DNA of 64,000 bases. Source: Oscillospiraceae bacterium. GTDB lineage: Bacteria; Bacillota; Clostridia; Oscillospirales; Oscillospiraceae. The DNA is taken from NCBI GenBank assembly GCA_017624915.1, contig JAGAMC010000025.1, positions 78,917 to 142,916 of the forward strand, read 5' to 3'. Positions 1 to 9,500 of this stretch are shown in pieces. How positions within the stretch are numbered: the first letter of the stretch is position 1; the number at the start of each line of letters is the position of its first letter. The translations under genes and the position numbers were made by a program. Below the pieces are notes generated by a model. The model saw only the letters and a list, made by a program, of their open reading frames with translations. It was not told where the DNA came from and searched no databases.

Positions 1-22
1 ACCCGCATCTGATCCAATCGCC

Positions 23-62
23 ATACACGCGCAGGAAAATTTTCCTGCGCGTGTATTTTTTT
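23..62 (+). terminator. Intrinsic terminator of an upstream gene
   Basis: A perfect 17-bp inverted repeat (arms 23-39 and 40-56, core GCGCAGGAAAA) runs into a T tract. It closes a gene lying before the window. In Firmicutes pyrH normally follows tsf, so tsf is the likely neighbour, but this is inference. Confidence 0.85.
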
Positions 63-107
63 GCGGCGGGGGAGAAAAGAAAGTGTGAAAATTAGAAACT
101 TTTCTGT

Positions 108-139
108 TTGCCCTCTATGCAAACGGCGAATTTTATATT
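108..139 (+). promoter_or_regulatory. Weak candidate promoter for pyrH
   Basis: TTGCCC at 108-113 is followed by an AT-rich stretch with TATATT at 134-139, but the spacing (20) is long. A promoter is expected between the terminator and pyrH. This exact placement is tentative. Confidence 0.3.
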
Positions 140-192
140 AAAATAGGAATACCAATGTGCCGCCAAGTCGGCTGAAAAGGAGATGGATTCTC

Positions 193-909
193 ATGGCTCA
201 ACCTCAGTATAAGCGGGTCCTGCTGAAAATCAGCGGCGAAGCCCTTGCAGGCGAAGCGTCCCGCGGCCTTGATTTTAATGTGATCGGTGAAGTGTGCGAC
301 GTGATCAAAGAATGCGTCGACCTTGGTGTAGAGGTGGGCATCGTGGTCGGCGGCGGCAACTTCTGGCGCGGTCTGAAAGACGGCGGTGACCGGATGGTGC
401 GCGTGCGTGCCGACCATATGGGCATGCTGGCCACCTCTATCAACGCACTTGCTGTTGCCGATGTGCTGGAGCAGAAGGGCGTGGAGGTGCGTGTGCAGAC
501 TGCCATCGAGATGAAGTCCGTTGCCGAGCCCTATATCCGTTCCCGGGCCATCCGCCATCTGGAAAAGGGCCGGGTGGTCATCTTCGGCTGCGGAACGGGC
601 AATCCCTTCTTCTCCACCGATACCGCCGCGGTGCTGCGTGCTGCGGAGATCGACGCGGACGCCATCCTGCTGGCCAAGAATATCGACGGCGTCTACAGTG
701 CCGACCCCAAGAAGGACCCCAACGCGGTGAAGTATGACACCATTACCTATGACGATGTGCTGGCTCAGCACCTGCAGGTGATGGACTCCACCGCCACATC
801 CCTTTCCATGGACAATAAGATCCCTGTGCTTCTGTTTGCGCTGAAGGATCCCAAAAACATCCTGCGCGTCATCATGGGCGAAAAGATCGGCACCGTTGTG
901 GAAGCTTAA
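193..909 (+). CDS. pyrH: UMP kinase
   Basis: Cytoplasmic hexameric uridylate kinase that phosphorylates UMP to UDP with ATP in pyrimidine nucleotide synthesis. The 238-residue product has the amino-acid-kinase fold signatures: LLKISGEAL (10-18) and the glycine-rich [10 protein letters not shown] (51-60), then [12 protein letters not shown] and the [14 protein letters not shown] segment typical of bacterial PyrH. The ATG at 193 is chosen because AAAAGGAG lies just upstream; an in-frame ATG at 157 would put the ribosome-binding site inside the gene. First gene of the pyrH-frr-uppS-cdsA-dxr-rseP-ispG-polC block. Confidence 0.97.
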   Translation: MAQPQYKRVLLKISGEALAGEASRGLDFNVIGEVCDVIKECVDLGVEVGIVVGGGNFWRGLKDGGDRMVRVRADHMGMLATSINALAVADVLEQKGVEVRVQTAIEMKSVAEPYIRSRAIRHLEKGRVVIFGCGTGNPFFSTDTAAVLRAAEIDADAILLAKNIDGVYSADPKKDPNAVKYDTITYDDVLAQHLQVMDSTATSLSMDNKIPVLLFALKDPKNILRVIMGEKIGTVVEA

Positions 910-948
910 TTAAACTCTTTATCTTGAATCAAGAAAGGAACAATAGAT

Positions 949-1503
949 ATGAGCGCTGAAGTCAAGAGTTATGATTCCAAAATGCTGAAGACCATTGAAG
1001 TGGTCAAGGCCAACTTTGCTTCTGTCCGCGCGGGCCGTGCCAACGCCGGTGTGCTGGACCGCATTCAGGTGGAGTACTACGGTACCCCCACGCCCCTGAA
1101 TCAGGTGGCGGCCATCTCCACCCCCGATCCCCGCACCCTGGTCATCCAGCCTTGGGACGCCACTTTGCTCAAGGCCATTGAAAAGGCCATCCAGACCTCT
1201 GATCTGGGCATCAACCCCCAGAACGACGGCCGTGTGATCCGTCTGGCTTTCCCTCAGCTGACCGAGGAGCGCCGCAAGGACCTGACCAAGCAGGTGAAAA
1301 AGTATGCTGAAGACGGAAAGGTGGCCATCCGCAACATCCGCCGCGAGGCCATGGACGACTTCAAGGCCATGAAGAAGAACTCCGAGATCACCGAGGACGA
1401 CCAGAAGAACCTGGAAAAGGATCTGCAGGAACTGACCGACAAGCGGTGCAAGGATATTGACGAGCTGTGTGCCAAGAAGGAGCAGGAGCTCATGGCTGTG
1501 TAA
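949..1503 (+). CDS. frr: Ribosome recycling factor
   Basis: Splits post-termination ribosomes together with EF-G. The product is 184 residues, the usual length, with the conserved VRAGRANAGVLDRIQVEYYG segment near residues 24-43 and a long C-terminal coiled-coil half (NIRREAMDDFKAMKKN then ITEDDQKN) forming the three-helix bundle. AAGAAAGGAA precedes the ATG. It follows pyrH by 39 bases, the usual order in Firmicutes. Confidence 0.97.
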   Translation: MSAEVKSYDSKMLKTIEVVKANFASVRAGRANAGVLDRIQVEYYGTPTPLNQVAAISTPDPRTLVIQPWDATLLKAIEKAIQTSDLGINPQNDGRVIRLAFPQLTEERRKDLTKQVKKYAEDGKVAIRNIRREAMDDFKAMKKNSEITEDDQKNLEKDLQELTDKRCKDIDELCAKKEQELMAV

Positions 1504-1514
1504 CAGCTTTATCG

Positions 1515-1552
1515 GGTGCAGGGTGCAAAAAAGCCGCATCCTGCACCTTTTT
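1515..1552 (+). terminator. Possible intrinsic terminator after frr
   Basis: GGTGCAGG (1515-1522) pairs with CCTGCACC (1540-1547) and is followed by TTTTT. The loop is 17 bases, so the hairpin is moderate. It may only attenuate read-through into uppS. Confidence 0.55.
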
Positions 1553-1592
1553 ACCGTTGACCGGTCAATTATCGAGTCAGAGGATGTTTGTT

Positions 1593-2339
1593 ATGACACT
1601 GTTCAACCGCAGGCAAAAACAGGACGCACAGGTGGATTTTCAGAATCTGCCGCGGCACATCGCCATTATCATGGACGGAAACGGCCGCTGGGCCAAAAAG
1701 CGCAATATGCCCCGCAGCTACGGACATGGCGTCGGGGCAGAGACCTTCCGCACCATTGCTACCTACTGTAAAGAAATCGGCCTTGAATACCTCACGGTCT
1801 ATGCCTTTTCCACCGAGAACTGGAAGCGGTCTCAGGAGGAAGTGGGTGCCATCATGGGGCTTCTGAAAAAGTATCTGCTGGAGGCCATCGGACAGATGGA
1901 GCGGGACAGGGTCAAGATGGAGTTTTTCGGAGATCTGTCCGCCCTGACGCCTGAGCTTCAGGAGCTGTGCGAGCAGACCAGAGAGATATCCAAACGCTAT
2001 GACGGCTGTCAGGTGAACATTTGTCTGAACTACGGCGGACGGGACGAGATCGTCCGTGCCGCCAAGGCCTATGCCCAGGACTGTCTGGAGGGGAAGGCCG
2101 ACCCGAACCACCTGACTGAGGAACGGTTCGGCGGCTATCTGTTTTCAAAGGGCGTGCCCGACCCGGAGCTGATCATCCGCCCCAGCGGGGAACTGCGTCT
2201 GTCCAACTTCCTGCCCTGGCAGTCTGCGTACTCTGAGTTCTATTTTACCGATGTGCTCTGGCCGGACTTTGACAAGGAAGAACTGCACCGTGCCATTGCG
2301 GCTTTCCAGCACCGCTCCCGCCGGTTTGGAGGTGTGTGA
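1593..2339 (+). CDS. uppS: Undecaprenyl diphosphate synthase (cis-prenyltransferase)
   Basis: Condenses isopentenyl diphosphate onto farnesyl diphosphate to make the C55 lipid carrier for cell-wall synthesis. The 248-residue product carries the family signature IIMDGNGRWAKKR (25-37, catalytic Asp28), an AFSTENWKR motif, and the C-terminal ELRLSNFLPWQSAYSEF block. The ATG at 1593 has AGAGGA 8 bases upstream; longer starts would run into the frr hairpin. It supplies the lipid used by cell-wall enzymes and sits with cdsA, dxr and ispG, all of lipid or isoprenoid metabolism. Confidence 0.96.
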   Translation: MTLFNRRQKQDAQVDFQNLPRHIAIIMDGNGRWAKKRNMPRSYGHGVGAETFRTIATYCKEIGLEYLTVYAFSTENWKRSQEEVGAIMGLLKKYLLEAIGQMERDRVKMEFFGDLSALTPELQELCEQTREISKRYDGCQVNICLNYGGRDEIVRAAKAYAQDCLEGKADPNHLTEERFGGYLFSKGVPDPELIIRPSGELRLSNFLPWQSAYSEFYFTDVLWPDFDKEELHRAIAAFQHRSRRFGGV

Positions 2340-2341
2340 TC

Positions 2342-3163
2342 ATGCTGACCCGTATTATTGTCGCGGTGCTTCTTGCGCCGGCTTTTCTGGCGGTACTGGT
2401 GGCCGCGCCTATTCCAGTTGTGACGGTCATGGTGGCAGGCATCGCCGCCATGGGATCCTACGAGCTGCTTCGAGCCACCGGTGCGGCTTCCGGCAGGAAG
2501 AGCATCTATATCGTTACCGCCGCCGCGGCGGCGCTGATCCCCGTGTGCTACTGGCAGGGGATTGAAAGCTGGGGTGTTCCTGCGGTGACATTGGCCCTTG
2601 CGTGCATGCTGTTTCTCACCGCCATCCTTGCCTATGGCAGGGAGGGGGCCGTGCCTGCCGAGTCCATCCTGTTCTGCCTGTTCGGCGGGATCCTGATCCC
2701 CGTATTTCTGTCTGCCCTCATCTGCCTGCGGACGCTGGAAAAGGGCGGCTATCTTGTGATGTTGCCTGTGGTGGCGGCATTTCTGACGGATATCGGTGCT
2801 TATTTTGTGGGTATGTTCCTTGGTAAGCACCGGGGCGTTACCATGGTCAGCCCCAACAAATCTCTGGAGGGCTTTGCGGGCGGTCTTGCGTCCGGTGTGG
2901 TGTTCATGCTTTTGTATGCGCTGCTGCTCCAAAATGTCTTCCATCTGGAAGTGAAGATGCTCAATATGGCCGTGTACGGTCTGCTGGGCAGTCTTGTGAC
3001 CATGCTGGGCGACCTGTCCTATTCCCTGATCAAGCGTCAGTACGGTATTAAGGATTACGGAAGACTTCTGCCCGGACACGGCGGCATGCTGGATCGGTTT
3101 GACAGCCTGTCCTTCGCCGCTCCCGCCATGTGGGTGCTGGTCAGTATTTTTCCCGCCCTGTAA
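2342..3163 (+). CDS. cdsA: Phosphatidate cytidylyltransferase
   Basis: Integral membrane enzyme converting phosphatidic acid and CTP to CDP-diacylglycerol, the precursor of phospholipids. The 273-residue protein is mostly hydrophobic with several membrane segments and ends with the CdsA signature, SLIKRQYGIKDYG followed by LLPGHGGMLDRFDSL. A GTG at 2336 overlaps the uppS stop, but GGAGG lies only 3 bases before it and 9 bases before the ATG at 2342, so the ATG is preferred. Translational coupling with uppS is likely. Confidence 0.95.
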   Translation: MLTRIIVAVLLAPAFLAVLVAAPIPVVTVMVAGIAAMGSYELLRATGAASGRKSIYIVTAAAAALIPVCYWQGIESWGVPAVTLALACMLFLTAILAYGREGAVPAESILFCLFGGILIPVFLSALICLRTLEKGGYLVMLPVVAAFLTDIGAYFVGMFLGKHRGVTMVSPNKSLEGFAGGLASGVVFMLLYALLLQNVFHLEVKMLNMAVYGLLGSLVTMLGDLSYSLIKRQYGIKDYGRLLPGHGGMLDRFDSLSFAAPAMWVLVSIFPAL

Positions 3164-3175
3164 AGGAGCAGCTTT

Positions 3176-4327
3176 ATGAAGAAACGAAACATCTCCCTTT
3201 TGGGATCAACAGGCTCCATCGGGCGGCAGTCACTGGATGTGATTGCCGCCTGCGGCATGGGTGTGGCCGCCCTGACCGCCAACAGCAATGTTGAACTGAT
3301 GGAGCAGCAGGTCCGGCAGTTCAAGCCGGAGCTGGCCGTCATGATGGACGAAATGGCCGCCGCGGACCTGAAGGTGCGCATTGCCGACACCGGTGTGCGC
3401 GTGGCTGCCGGGATGGAGGGCCTGCTGGAGGCTGCCGCCCTGCCCGATGCGGACACGGTCATCACCGCCGTGATGGGCATGGTTGGCCTGCGTCCCACCC
3501 TTGCGGCCATCAGGCTGGGCAAGCGCATCGCCCTTGCAAACAAGGAGACTCTTGTGTGCGGCGGCGACATTGTTATGGCGCAGGCGAAAGAGTACGGGGC
3601 TGAAATCGTTCCCGTGGATTCGGAGCACTCGGCGCTGTTCCAGTGCCTTCAGGGCAACCGGGACAGGGGAGAGGTCAAGCGTCTGATCCTCACCGCATCC
3701 GGCGGTCCGTTCTTTGGCTATACCAAGGAACAGCTGGAGCAGGTCACCCTTGCTCAGGCTCTCAAGCACCCCAACTGGTCCATGGGTGCCAAGATCACCA
3801 TCGACTCCGCCACCCTTATGAACAAGGGACTGGAGTTTATTGAGGCCATGCACCTGTATGATATGCCCCCGGAGAAAATCTCCATCGTTGTGCACCGGGA
3901 GAGTATTATCCACTCCTTGGTGGAATACTGTGATAATGCCATTCTTGCCCAGCTGGGTACTGCGGATATGCGCCTGCCCATCCAGTACGCGCTGACCTGG
4001 CCCCAGCGGATCGCGGGACCGGCTACGCAGCTTGATATGCTGTCCTGCCCCAACCTGACCTTTGCACCTCCTGACCCGGAGACCTTTGCCTGTCTCGGCC
4101 TTGCGCTGAAGGCCGCGAAGCTGGGCGGAAATGCCGGTGCGGTGCTCAACGGTGCCAACGAGGCGGCGGTGGGCCTGTTTCTGAAAGAGCGCATCCGGTT
4201 TGCGGATATTCCGCGGCTGGTGGCGCTGGCCATGGAAGAGGTGCCCTTTGGTCCGGCGGCCACGCTGGACGACGTGTTGGAGGCGGATGCCCAGGCCCGC
4301 CGGGTGGTCCTGTCCCACGTGAAGTAA
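3176..4327 (+). CDS. dxr: 1-deoxy-D-xylulose 5-phosphate reductoisomerase
   Basis: Second enzyme of the MEP isoprenoid pathway, making 2-C-methyl-D-erythritol 4-phosphate with NADPH. The 383-residue protein starts with the Rossmann motif LLGSTGSIGRQS (8-19), has the ALANKETLVCGG segment, the metal-site region PVDSEHSALFQCL, and the substrate loop KITIDSATLMNKGLEFIEA. AAAGGAG precedes the ATG. Together with ispG downstream it shows the organism uses the MEP route. Confidence 0.97.
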   Translation: MKKRNISLLGSTGSIGRQSLDVIAACGMGVAALTANSNVELMEQQVRQFKPELAVMMDEMAAADLKVRIADTGVRVAAGMEGLLEAAALPDADTVITAVMGMVGLRPTLAAIRLGKRIALANKETLVCGGDIVMAQAKEYGAEIVPVDSEHSALFQCLQGNRDRGEVKRLILTASGGPFFGYTKEQLEQVTLAQALKHPNWSMGAKITIDSATLMNKGLEFIEAMHLYDMPPEKISIVVHRESIIHSLVEYCDNAILAQLGTADMRLPIQYALTWPQRIAGPATQLDMLSCPNLTFAPPDPETFACLGLALKAAKLGGNAGAVLNGANEAAVGLFLKERIRFADIPRLVALAMEEVPFGPAATLDDVLEADAQARRVVLSHVK

Positions 4328-4352
4328 CCCTGCTGCAATTTTTGGAGGTCCT

Positions 4353-5414
4353 ATGCTCTATATCGTTATTGCGCTGCTTTTGTTTGGGTTTTTGATCGCT
4401 ATTCACGAATTCGGTCATTTTATAACGGCGAAACTCCTTGGAGTTCGGGTGAACGAATTTGCCATCGGTATGGGTCCGGCTCTCATTTCACGCCAGCATG
4501 GCGAGACCCTTTACGCCCTGCGGGCCTTCCCTGTGGGCGGTTTCTGCGCTATGGAGGGGGAGGACGAGGACTCTGACGACCCCAGAGCCTTCGGCTCGCA
4601 GGCGGCTTGGAAGCGGTTCATTATCCTGTGCGCCGGAGCATTCATGAACTTTTTGGCCGGTTTTGTGCTGATCCTGCTGCTGTTCTCCCAGAGACAGGAC
4701 TTTGTTACCCCGGTGATCGCCGGATTTATGGACGGTTTTCCCCTTCAGGGGGAGCAGGGACTTATGGCGGGTGACCGCATTTTAGAGATCGACGGCGAGC
4801 GTATTTACCTGTATGAAGATGTGACCATGTTCCTCAGCCGGGGAAACGGCGAGAACTTTGACCTTGTTATTGAGCGCGAAGGACAGAAGATCCGGCTGGA
4901 TGACTTTCCTCTGACTGTCCGGGAATACACTGAAAACGGACAGAAAGTCATGCGTTACGGTCTTTACTTTGCCACCGAGGATGCCACACTGGGTGTAAAG
5001 CTGCGCAACGGCTGGTACAACGCCATCGACTTTGTGCGTCTGGTGCGCATCAGCCTGACGGACTTGTTTACAGGTAACGCGGGGCTGAACGATCTTACCG
5101 GACCCATTGGTATTGTGGACACCATCGCCGATGTGGGAAGCCAGTCGGAGACCGTGGGCATGGCCATGCAAAACATACTCTATTTCGGGGCGCTCATCGC
5201 AGTCAATCTGGCGGTGATGAATCTGCTGCCCCTGCCCGCGCTGGATGGAGGCAGGATCTTCTTCCTGCTGCTCAATGAGCTGTGGATGCTGATCGCCCGC
5301 CGGCGCATCGACCCCAAATATGAAGGATACGTCCATCTTGCCGGACTTGTGGCCCTGCTGGGGCTGATGGTAGTGGTGGCGTTTAACGACATCGTCCGCA
5401 TCTTCGGACGGTAA
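4353..5414 (+). CDS. rseP: RIP metalloprotease RseP (site-2 protease, M50)
   Basis: Membrane zinc protease that cuts substrates within the membrane, for example anti-sigma factors or remnant signal peptides. The 353-residue product has the catalytic HEFGH motif at 18-22 in the first membrane helix, a central PDZ domain (about 110-190, with GLMAGDRILEIDGE), and the second metal motif NLLPLPALDGG at 290-300. TTGGAGG precedes the ATG. Its place between dxr and ispG is typical of Clostridia; substrates cannot be read from the sequence. Confidence 0.95.
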   Translation: MLYIVIALLLFGFLIAIHEFGHFITAKLLGVRVNEFAIGMGPALISRQHGETLYALRAFPVGGFCAMEGEDEDSDDPRAFGSQAAWKRFIILCAGAFMNFLAGFVLILLLFSQRQDFVTPVIAGFMDGFPLQGEQGLMAGDRILEIDGERIYLYEDVTMFLSRGNGENFDLVIEREGQKIRLDDFPLTVREYTENGQKVMRYGLYFATEDATLGVKLRNGWYNAIDFVRLVRISLTDLFTGNAGLNDLTGPIGIVDTIADVGSQSETVGMAMQNILYFGALIAVNLAVMNLLPLPALDGGRIFFLLLNELWMLIARRRIDPKYEGYVHLAGLVALLGLMVVVAFNDIVRIFGR

Positions 5415-5432
5415 GAAGGATAGGTGACCGGG

Positions 5433-6470
5433 ATGACCAGACAGATCATGGTGGGCAATGTGCCCGTGGGCGGCGGTGCCCCTGTGAGCATTCAGTCCAT
5501 GACCAATACGAAGACTCATGACGTTTCCGCAACAGTGGAGCAGATCCGCCGTCTGACCGCCGCCGGCTGTCAGATCGTGCGTGTGGCCGTCCCCGATATG
5601 GAGGCTGCCCGGGCTGTGGGCGCCATCCGGGAGCGGATCGACATCCCGCTGGTGGTGGATATTCATTTTGACTACAAGCTGGCGCTGGAGGCCATTGCCG
5701 CCGGAGCGGATAAGGTCCGCATCAACCCGGGAAACATCGGGGGTGAGGACCGGGTCAAGGCCGTTGCGGACGCCTGCCGCCTGCGCAATATCCCCATCCG
5801 GATCGGTGTCAACGGCGGCTCGCTGGAGAAGGAACTGCTGGCCAAATACGGCGGCGTTTGCCCGGAGGCCATGGTGGAATCCGCCTTTGGCCATGTGCGC
5901 TTGCTGAATAAGTTTGATTTTGACGATATCTGCATCTCTTTGAAATCCTCCAGCGTTCCCATGACCATGAAAGCCTATCAGCTCATGTCTATGGAAAGTA
6001 ATTATCCTTTACATGTTGGCGTGACGGAGGCGGGCACGGTGCGTATGGGCACACTGAAGTCAGCTGTTGGGATCGGCGGTCTTCTTGCCATGGGGATCGG
6101 CGACACCATGCGTGTGTCCCTGTCCGCAGACCCTCTGGAGGAGGTCTATGCCGCTCGGGATATTCTGAAAGCCGCGGGCATTCGCAGGGACGGTCCGGAG
6201 CTTGTTTCCTGTCCCACCTGCGGCCGCACCCGGATCGACCTGATCGGTCTTGCGGGGGAAGTGGAACGCCGGCTGGAGAGCGTAAAAAAGCCCATTACCG
6301 TGGCAGTCATGGGCTGTGTGGTCAATGGCCCGGGAGAGGCCTCCGCCGCCGACTGCGGCATCGCGGGCGGTATGGGTGAAGGCCTGCTGTTCAAAAAAGG
6401 ACAGATCATCAAGAAAGTTCCTCAGGAACAGCTGGTGGATGAGCTGTTTGCCCTGATCGATACCCTTTGA
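5433..6470 (+). CDS. ispG: 4-hydroxy-3-methylbut-2-en-1-yl diphosphate synthase
   Basis: Iron-sulfur enzyme of the MEP pathway converting MEcPP to HMBPP. The 345-residue protein starts with the TIM-barrel segment GGGAPVSIQSMTNTKTHD and has the three cluster cysteines in SCPTCGRTRIDL (260, 263) and MGCVVNGPGEA (295). It is the shorter bacterial form without the extra insert of plants. A GTG at 5424 is in frame, but AGGTGA at 5422-5427 fits an ATG at 5433 better. Confidence 0.95.
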   Translation: MTRQIMVGNVPVGGGAPVSIQSMTNTKTHDVSATVEQIRRLTAAGCQIVRVAVPDMEAARAVGAIRERIDIPLVVDIHFDYKLALEAIAAGADKVRINPGNIGGEDRVKAVADACRLRNIPIRIGVNGGSLEKELLAKYGGVCPEAMVESAFGHVRLLNKFDFDDICISLKSSSVPMTMKAYQLMSMESNYPLHVGVTEAGTVRMGTLKSAVGIGGLLAMGIGDTMRVSLSADPLEEVYAARDILKAAGIRRDGPELVSCPTCGRTRIDLIGLAGEVERRLESVKKPITVAVMGCVVNGPGEASAADCGIAGGMGEGLLFKKGQIIKKVPQEQLVDELFALIDTL

Positions 6471-6507
6471 TACTTATTTTGGCAATACTAAGGAGATTTT
6501 GATCACA

Positions 6508-9500
6508 ATGTCTGAAAAGATCCCCTTTTTGGAAATGTTTACAGCCGTGCGCCGCAATCGGGAACTGTCCGATGCGGTGGAGGGCTGGGTCATCCTGTCC
6601 GCGGCCATCGACAAGGGGCAGCGCAGCGCCCGCATCGAGATCGAGGGCGCGCAGGGTGCGGGAGCAAATCTGCTGCAGGAGGCGCAGGAGTATGTGTGCC
6701 GCGCCTATGGTCTGAACAGTGTAAAGCTGGTGACCTCAGAGCCCCGGCAGCCTGTGCCGCCCAAGAGCGTTCCCGCGGCTGAGCCGGTATCCGGCGGAGT
6801 GGATGACGCCTTTGCCCGCACCCAGGCCATCCGCGAGGCGGCCTTGAAGAATATTACCCGCGCCGTACCCTCTTCTCAGGAGAAAAAGGCCACCAAGGAC
6901 CACGGAAAAGTCATCTTCGGCCATGTGGTCAAGAAGAAACCTGTGCCTATGGGCGAGCTTGCTCTGGACATGGGCACCGTGGTGGTGGAGGGCGATGTGT
7001 TCGCGGTGGACCACCGGGAGCTGAAAAAGCGCAACGCGTGGGTGGTCGCCTTTGACGTGACGGACTACACCGGCTCTGTGCGGGTGAGCAAGTTTATCAC
7101 GGCCGAGGAAAATGCCAAGTCCATTGTGGACGGCGTGAAAAAAGGGCAGAGGCTCATTATCCAGGGACGCCTGAATCTGGACCGTTTCTACGGCGATATG
7201 GTGCTGGAGCCCGTCTCCATTATGGAGGGCAGCAAGCAGATGCGTCAGGATCTGGCGGCGGAAAAGCGGGTGGAGCTGCATATGCACACCACCATGTCCT
7301 CCATGGACGCGCTGACTGCGGTAAAGCCCAAGCTGGGCCCGGACAAAAATGTGGTCAAGCGGGCGGAGAGCTGGGGCCACAAGGCATTGGCCATCACCGA
7401 CCACGGCGTGGCCCAGGCTTTTCCCGAGGCATGGCATTCGGCCAAAAACATTAAGCTGCTCTACGGCGTAGAGGCCTACTATATCAACGACGTGGACGAC
7501 CGTGTGGTGGTCCACGGAGAACAGGATCAGGACTTTAAGGGCGAGATCGTGTGCTTTGACATCGAGACAACCGGCCTGAAAAAGAAGCAGGAGGTCATCA
7601 TCGAGATCGGCGCCGTCGTCCTGCGGGACGGCAAGGTGGCCGAGACCTTCAACACCTTTGTTTCCCCCGGCAGGATCCTGAATCCCGAGATCATTCAGCT
7701 GACCGGCATCACCGACGAGATGCTGCAGGGCGCGCCCACGCAGGAGCAGGCGCTGCGGGCCTTCCTCGACTTTGTGGGGGACAGGCCTCTGGCGGCCCAT
7801 AACGCCGAGTTTGACATGGGCTTTATCGCCGAGGGCTGCCGCAGATACGGCATCCCCTTTGAAAAGACCTCTGTGGACACCCTGATCCTGGCCCAGAACC
7901 TGCTGCCCGAGCTGGGCAAGTACAAGCTGGATATTGTGGCTGAGCATCTGCAGCTGCCCGCATTCAACCACCACAGGGCAAGTGACGACGCGGCCACGGT
8001 GGCCTATATGCTGGTACCCTTCTTCAAGATGCTGGAGGAGCGGGGGGTACATACCCTTCAGCAGATCAACCCCGCCATGCCGCCCCTGCGTGGCAAGGGC
8101 AAGGCCAAGCGCCAGCCCAAGCACCTGATCATTCTGGCAAAGAATCAGGTGGGTCTGCGCAATCTCTATAAGCTCATATCCCTGTCCCATCTGGAGCATT
8201 TTAAGCGCTATCCCATCATCCCCAAGAGTCTGATCAACGCCAATCGGGAGGGTCTGATCATTGGTTCGGCCTGCGAGGCGGGTGAGTTATTCGGTGCGGT
8301 GGTGGACGGCAAGGAGACGGAAGAACTCAAGCGCATTGCCTCCTGGTACGATTATCTGGAGATCCAGCCCATCTGCAACAACATGTTCATGCTGCGCAAG
8401 GGCATAGTGAAAAGCGAGGAGGAGCTGCGGCAGTTCAACCGTACCGTGGTGCAGCTGGGCAAGGAAATGGACAAGCCTGTATGCGCTACGGGCGATGTGC
8501 ATTTCATGGATCCGGAGGATGAGATCTACCGGCATATCCTGCTGGCATCCAAGGGCTTTGAGGATGCGGATGAGGAGCTTCCCATCTACTTCAAGACCAC
8601 GGACGAGATGCTGGAGGAGTTTGCCTATCTGGGTGAGGAGACGGCCTATGAGGTGGTGGTAAAGAACACCAACCTGATCGCCGACTGGTGCGACACAGTG
8701 TTGCCCCTGCCCAAGGGCCTGTTTGCGCCCAAGCTGGAGGATTCCGACGGAGAGCTCAAGCGCCTTGTGTGGGATAAAGCACACGAGCTTTATGGCGAAA
8801 ATCCGCCGGATATCGTAAAAGACCGCATCAATGTGGAATTGGGCGACATCATCGGATGTAAGTACGACGTGATATACATGTCCGCTCAGAAGCTGGTGCA
8901 GGACTCCCTTGCCCACGGCTATCTGGTGGGTTCCCGGGGATCGGTGGGTTCGTCGCTGGTGGCCTTTATGTCGGGCATTACGGAAGTGAACTCCCTGCCC
9001 GCACACTATCGCTGTCCCAACTGCAAACACGCGGACTTTGAGTACGCGCAGAACCCTGAACACCCCTACGGCTGCGGCGCGGACATGCCCGATATGAACT
9101 GCCCGGTGTGCGGTACGCCCTATGCCAAGGACGGCTTCAATATCCCCTTCGAGACATTCCTGGGCTTTGGAGGCGACAAGGTGCCCGATATCGACCTGAA
9201 CTTCTCCGGAGAATATCAGGGCAATGCCCACAGATATACCTTTGAACTGTTTGGTCAGACCCACGTGTTCCGGGCCGGAACGGTGGGTACGGTGGCGGAA
9301 AAGACCGCTTTCGGCTATGTGAAAAAGTACCTTGAAGAGCGGGGCAGAATGGTATCCAAGGCGGAGGAAAACCGCCTTGCCATTGGTTGTACCAACGTCA
9401 AGCGCACTACGGGCCAGCACCCCGGCGGCATGGTGGTCATCCCCCAGAACAAGGAGATCTACGACTTCTGCCCGGTGCAGCACCCGGCCGACGACCCCAA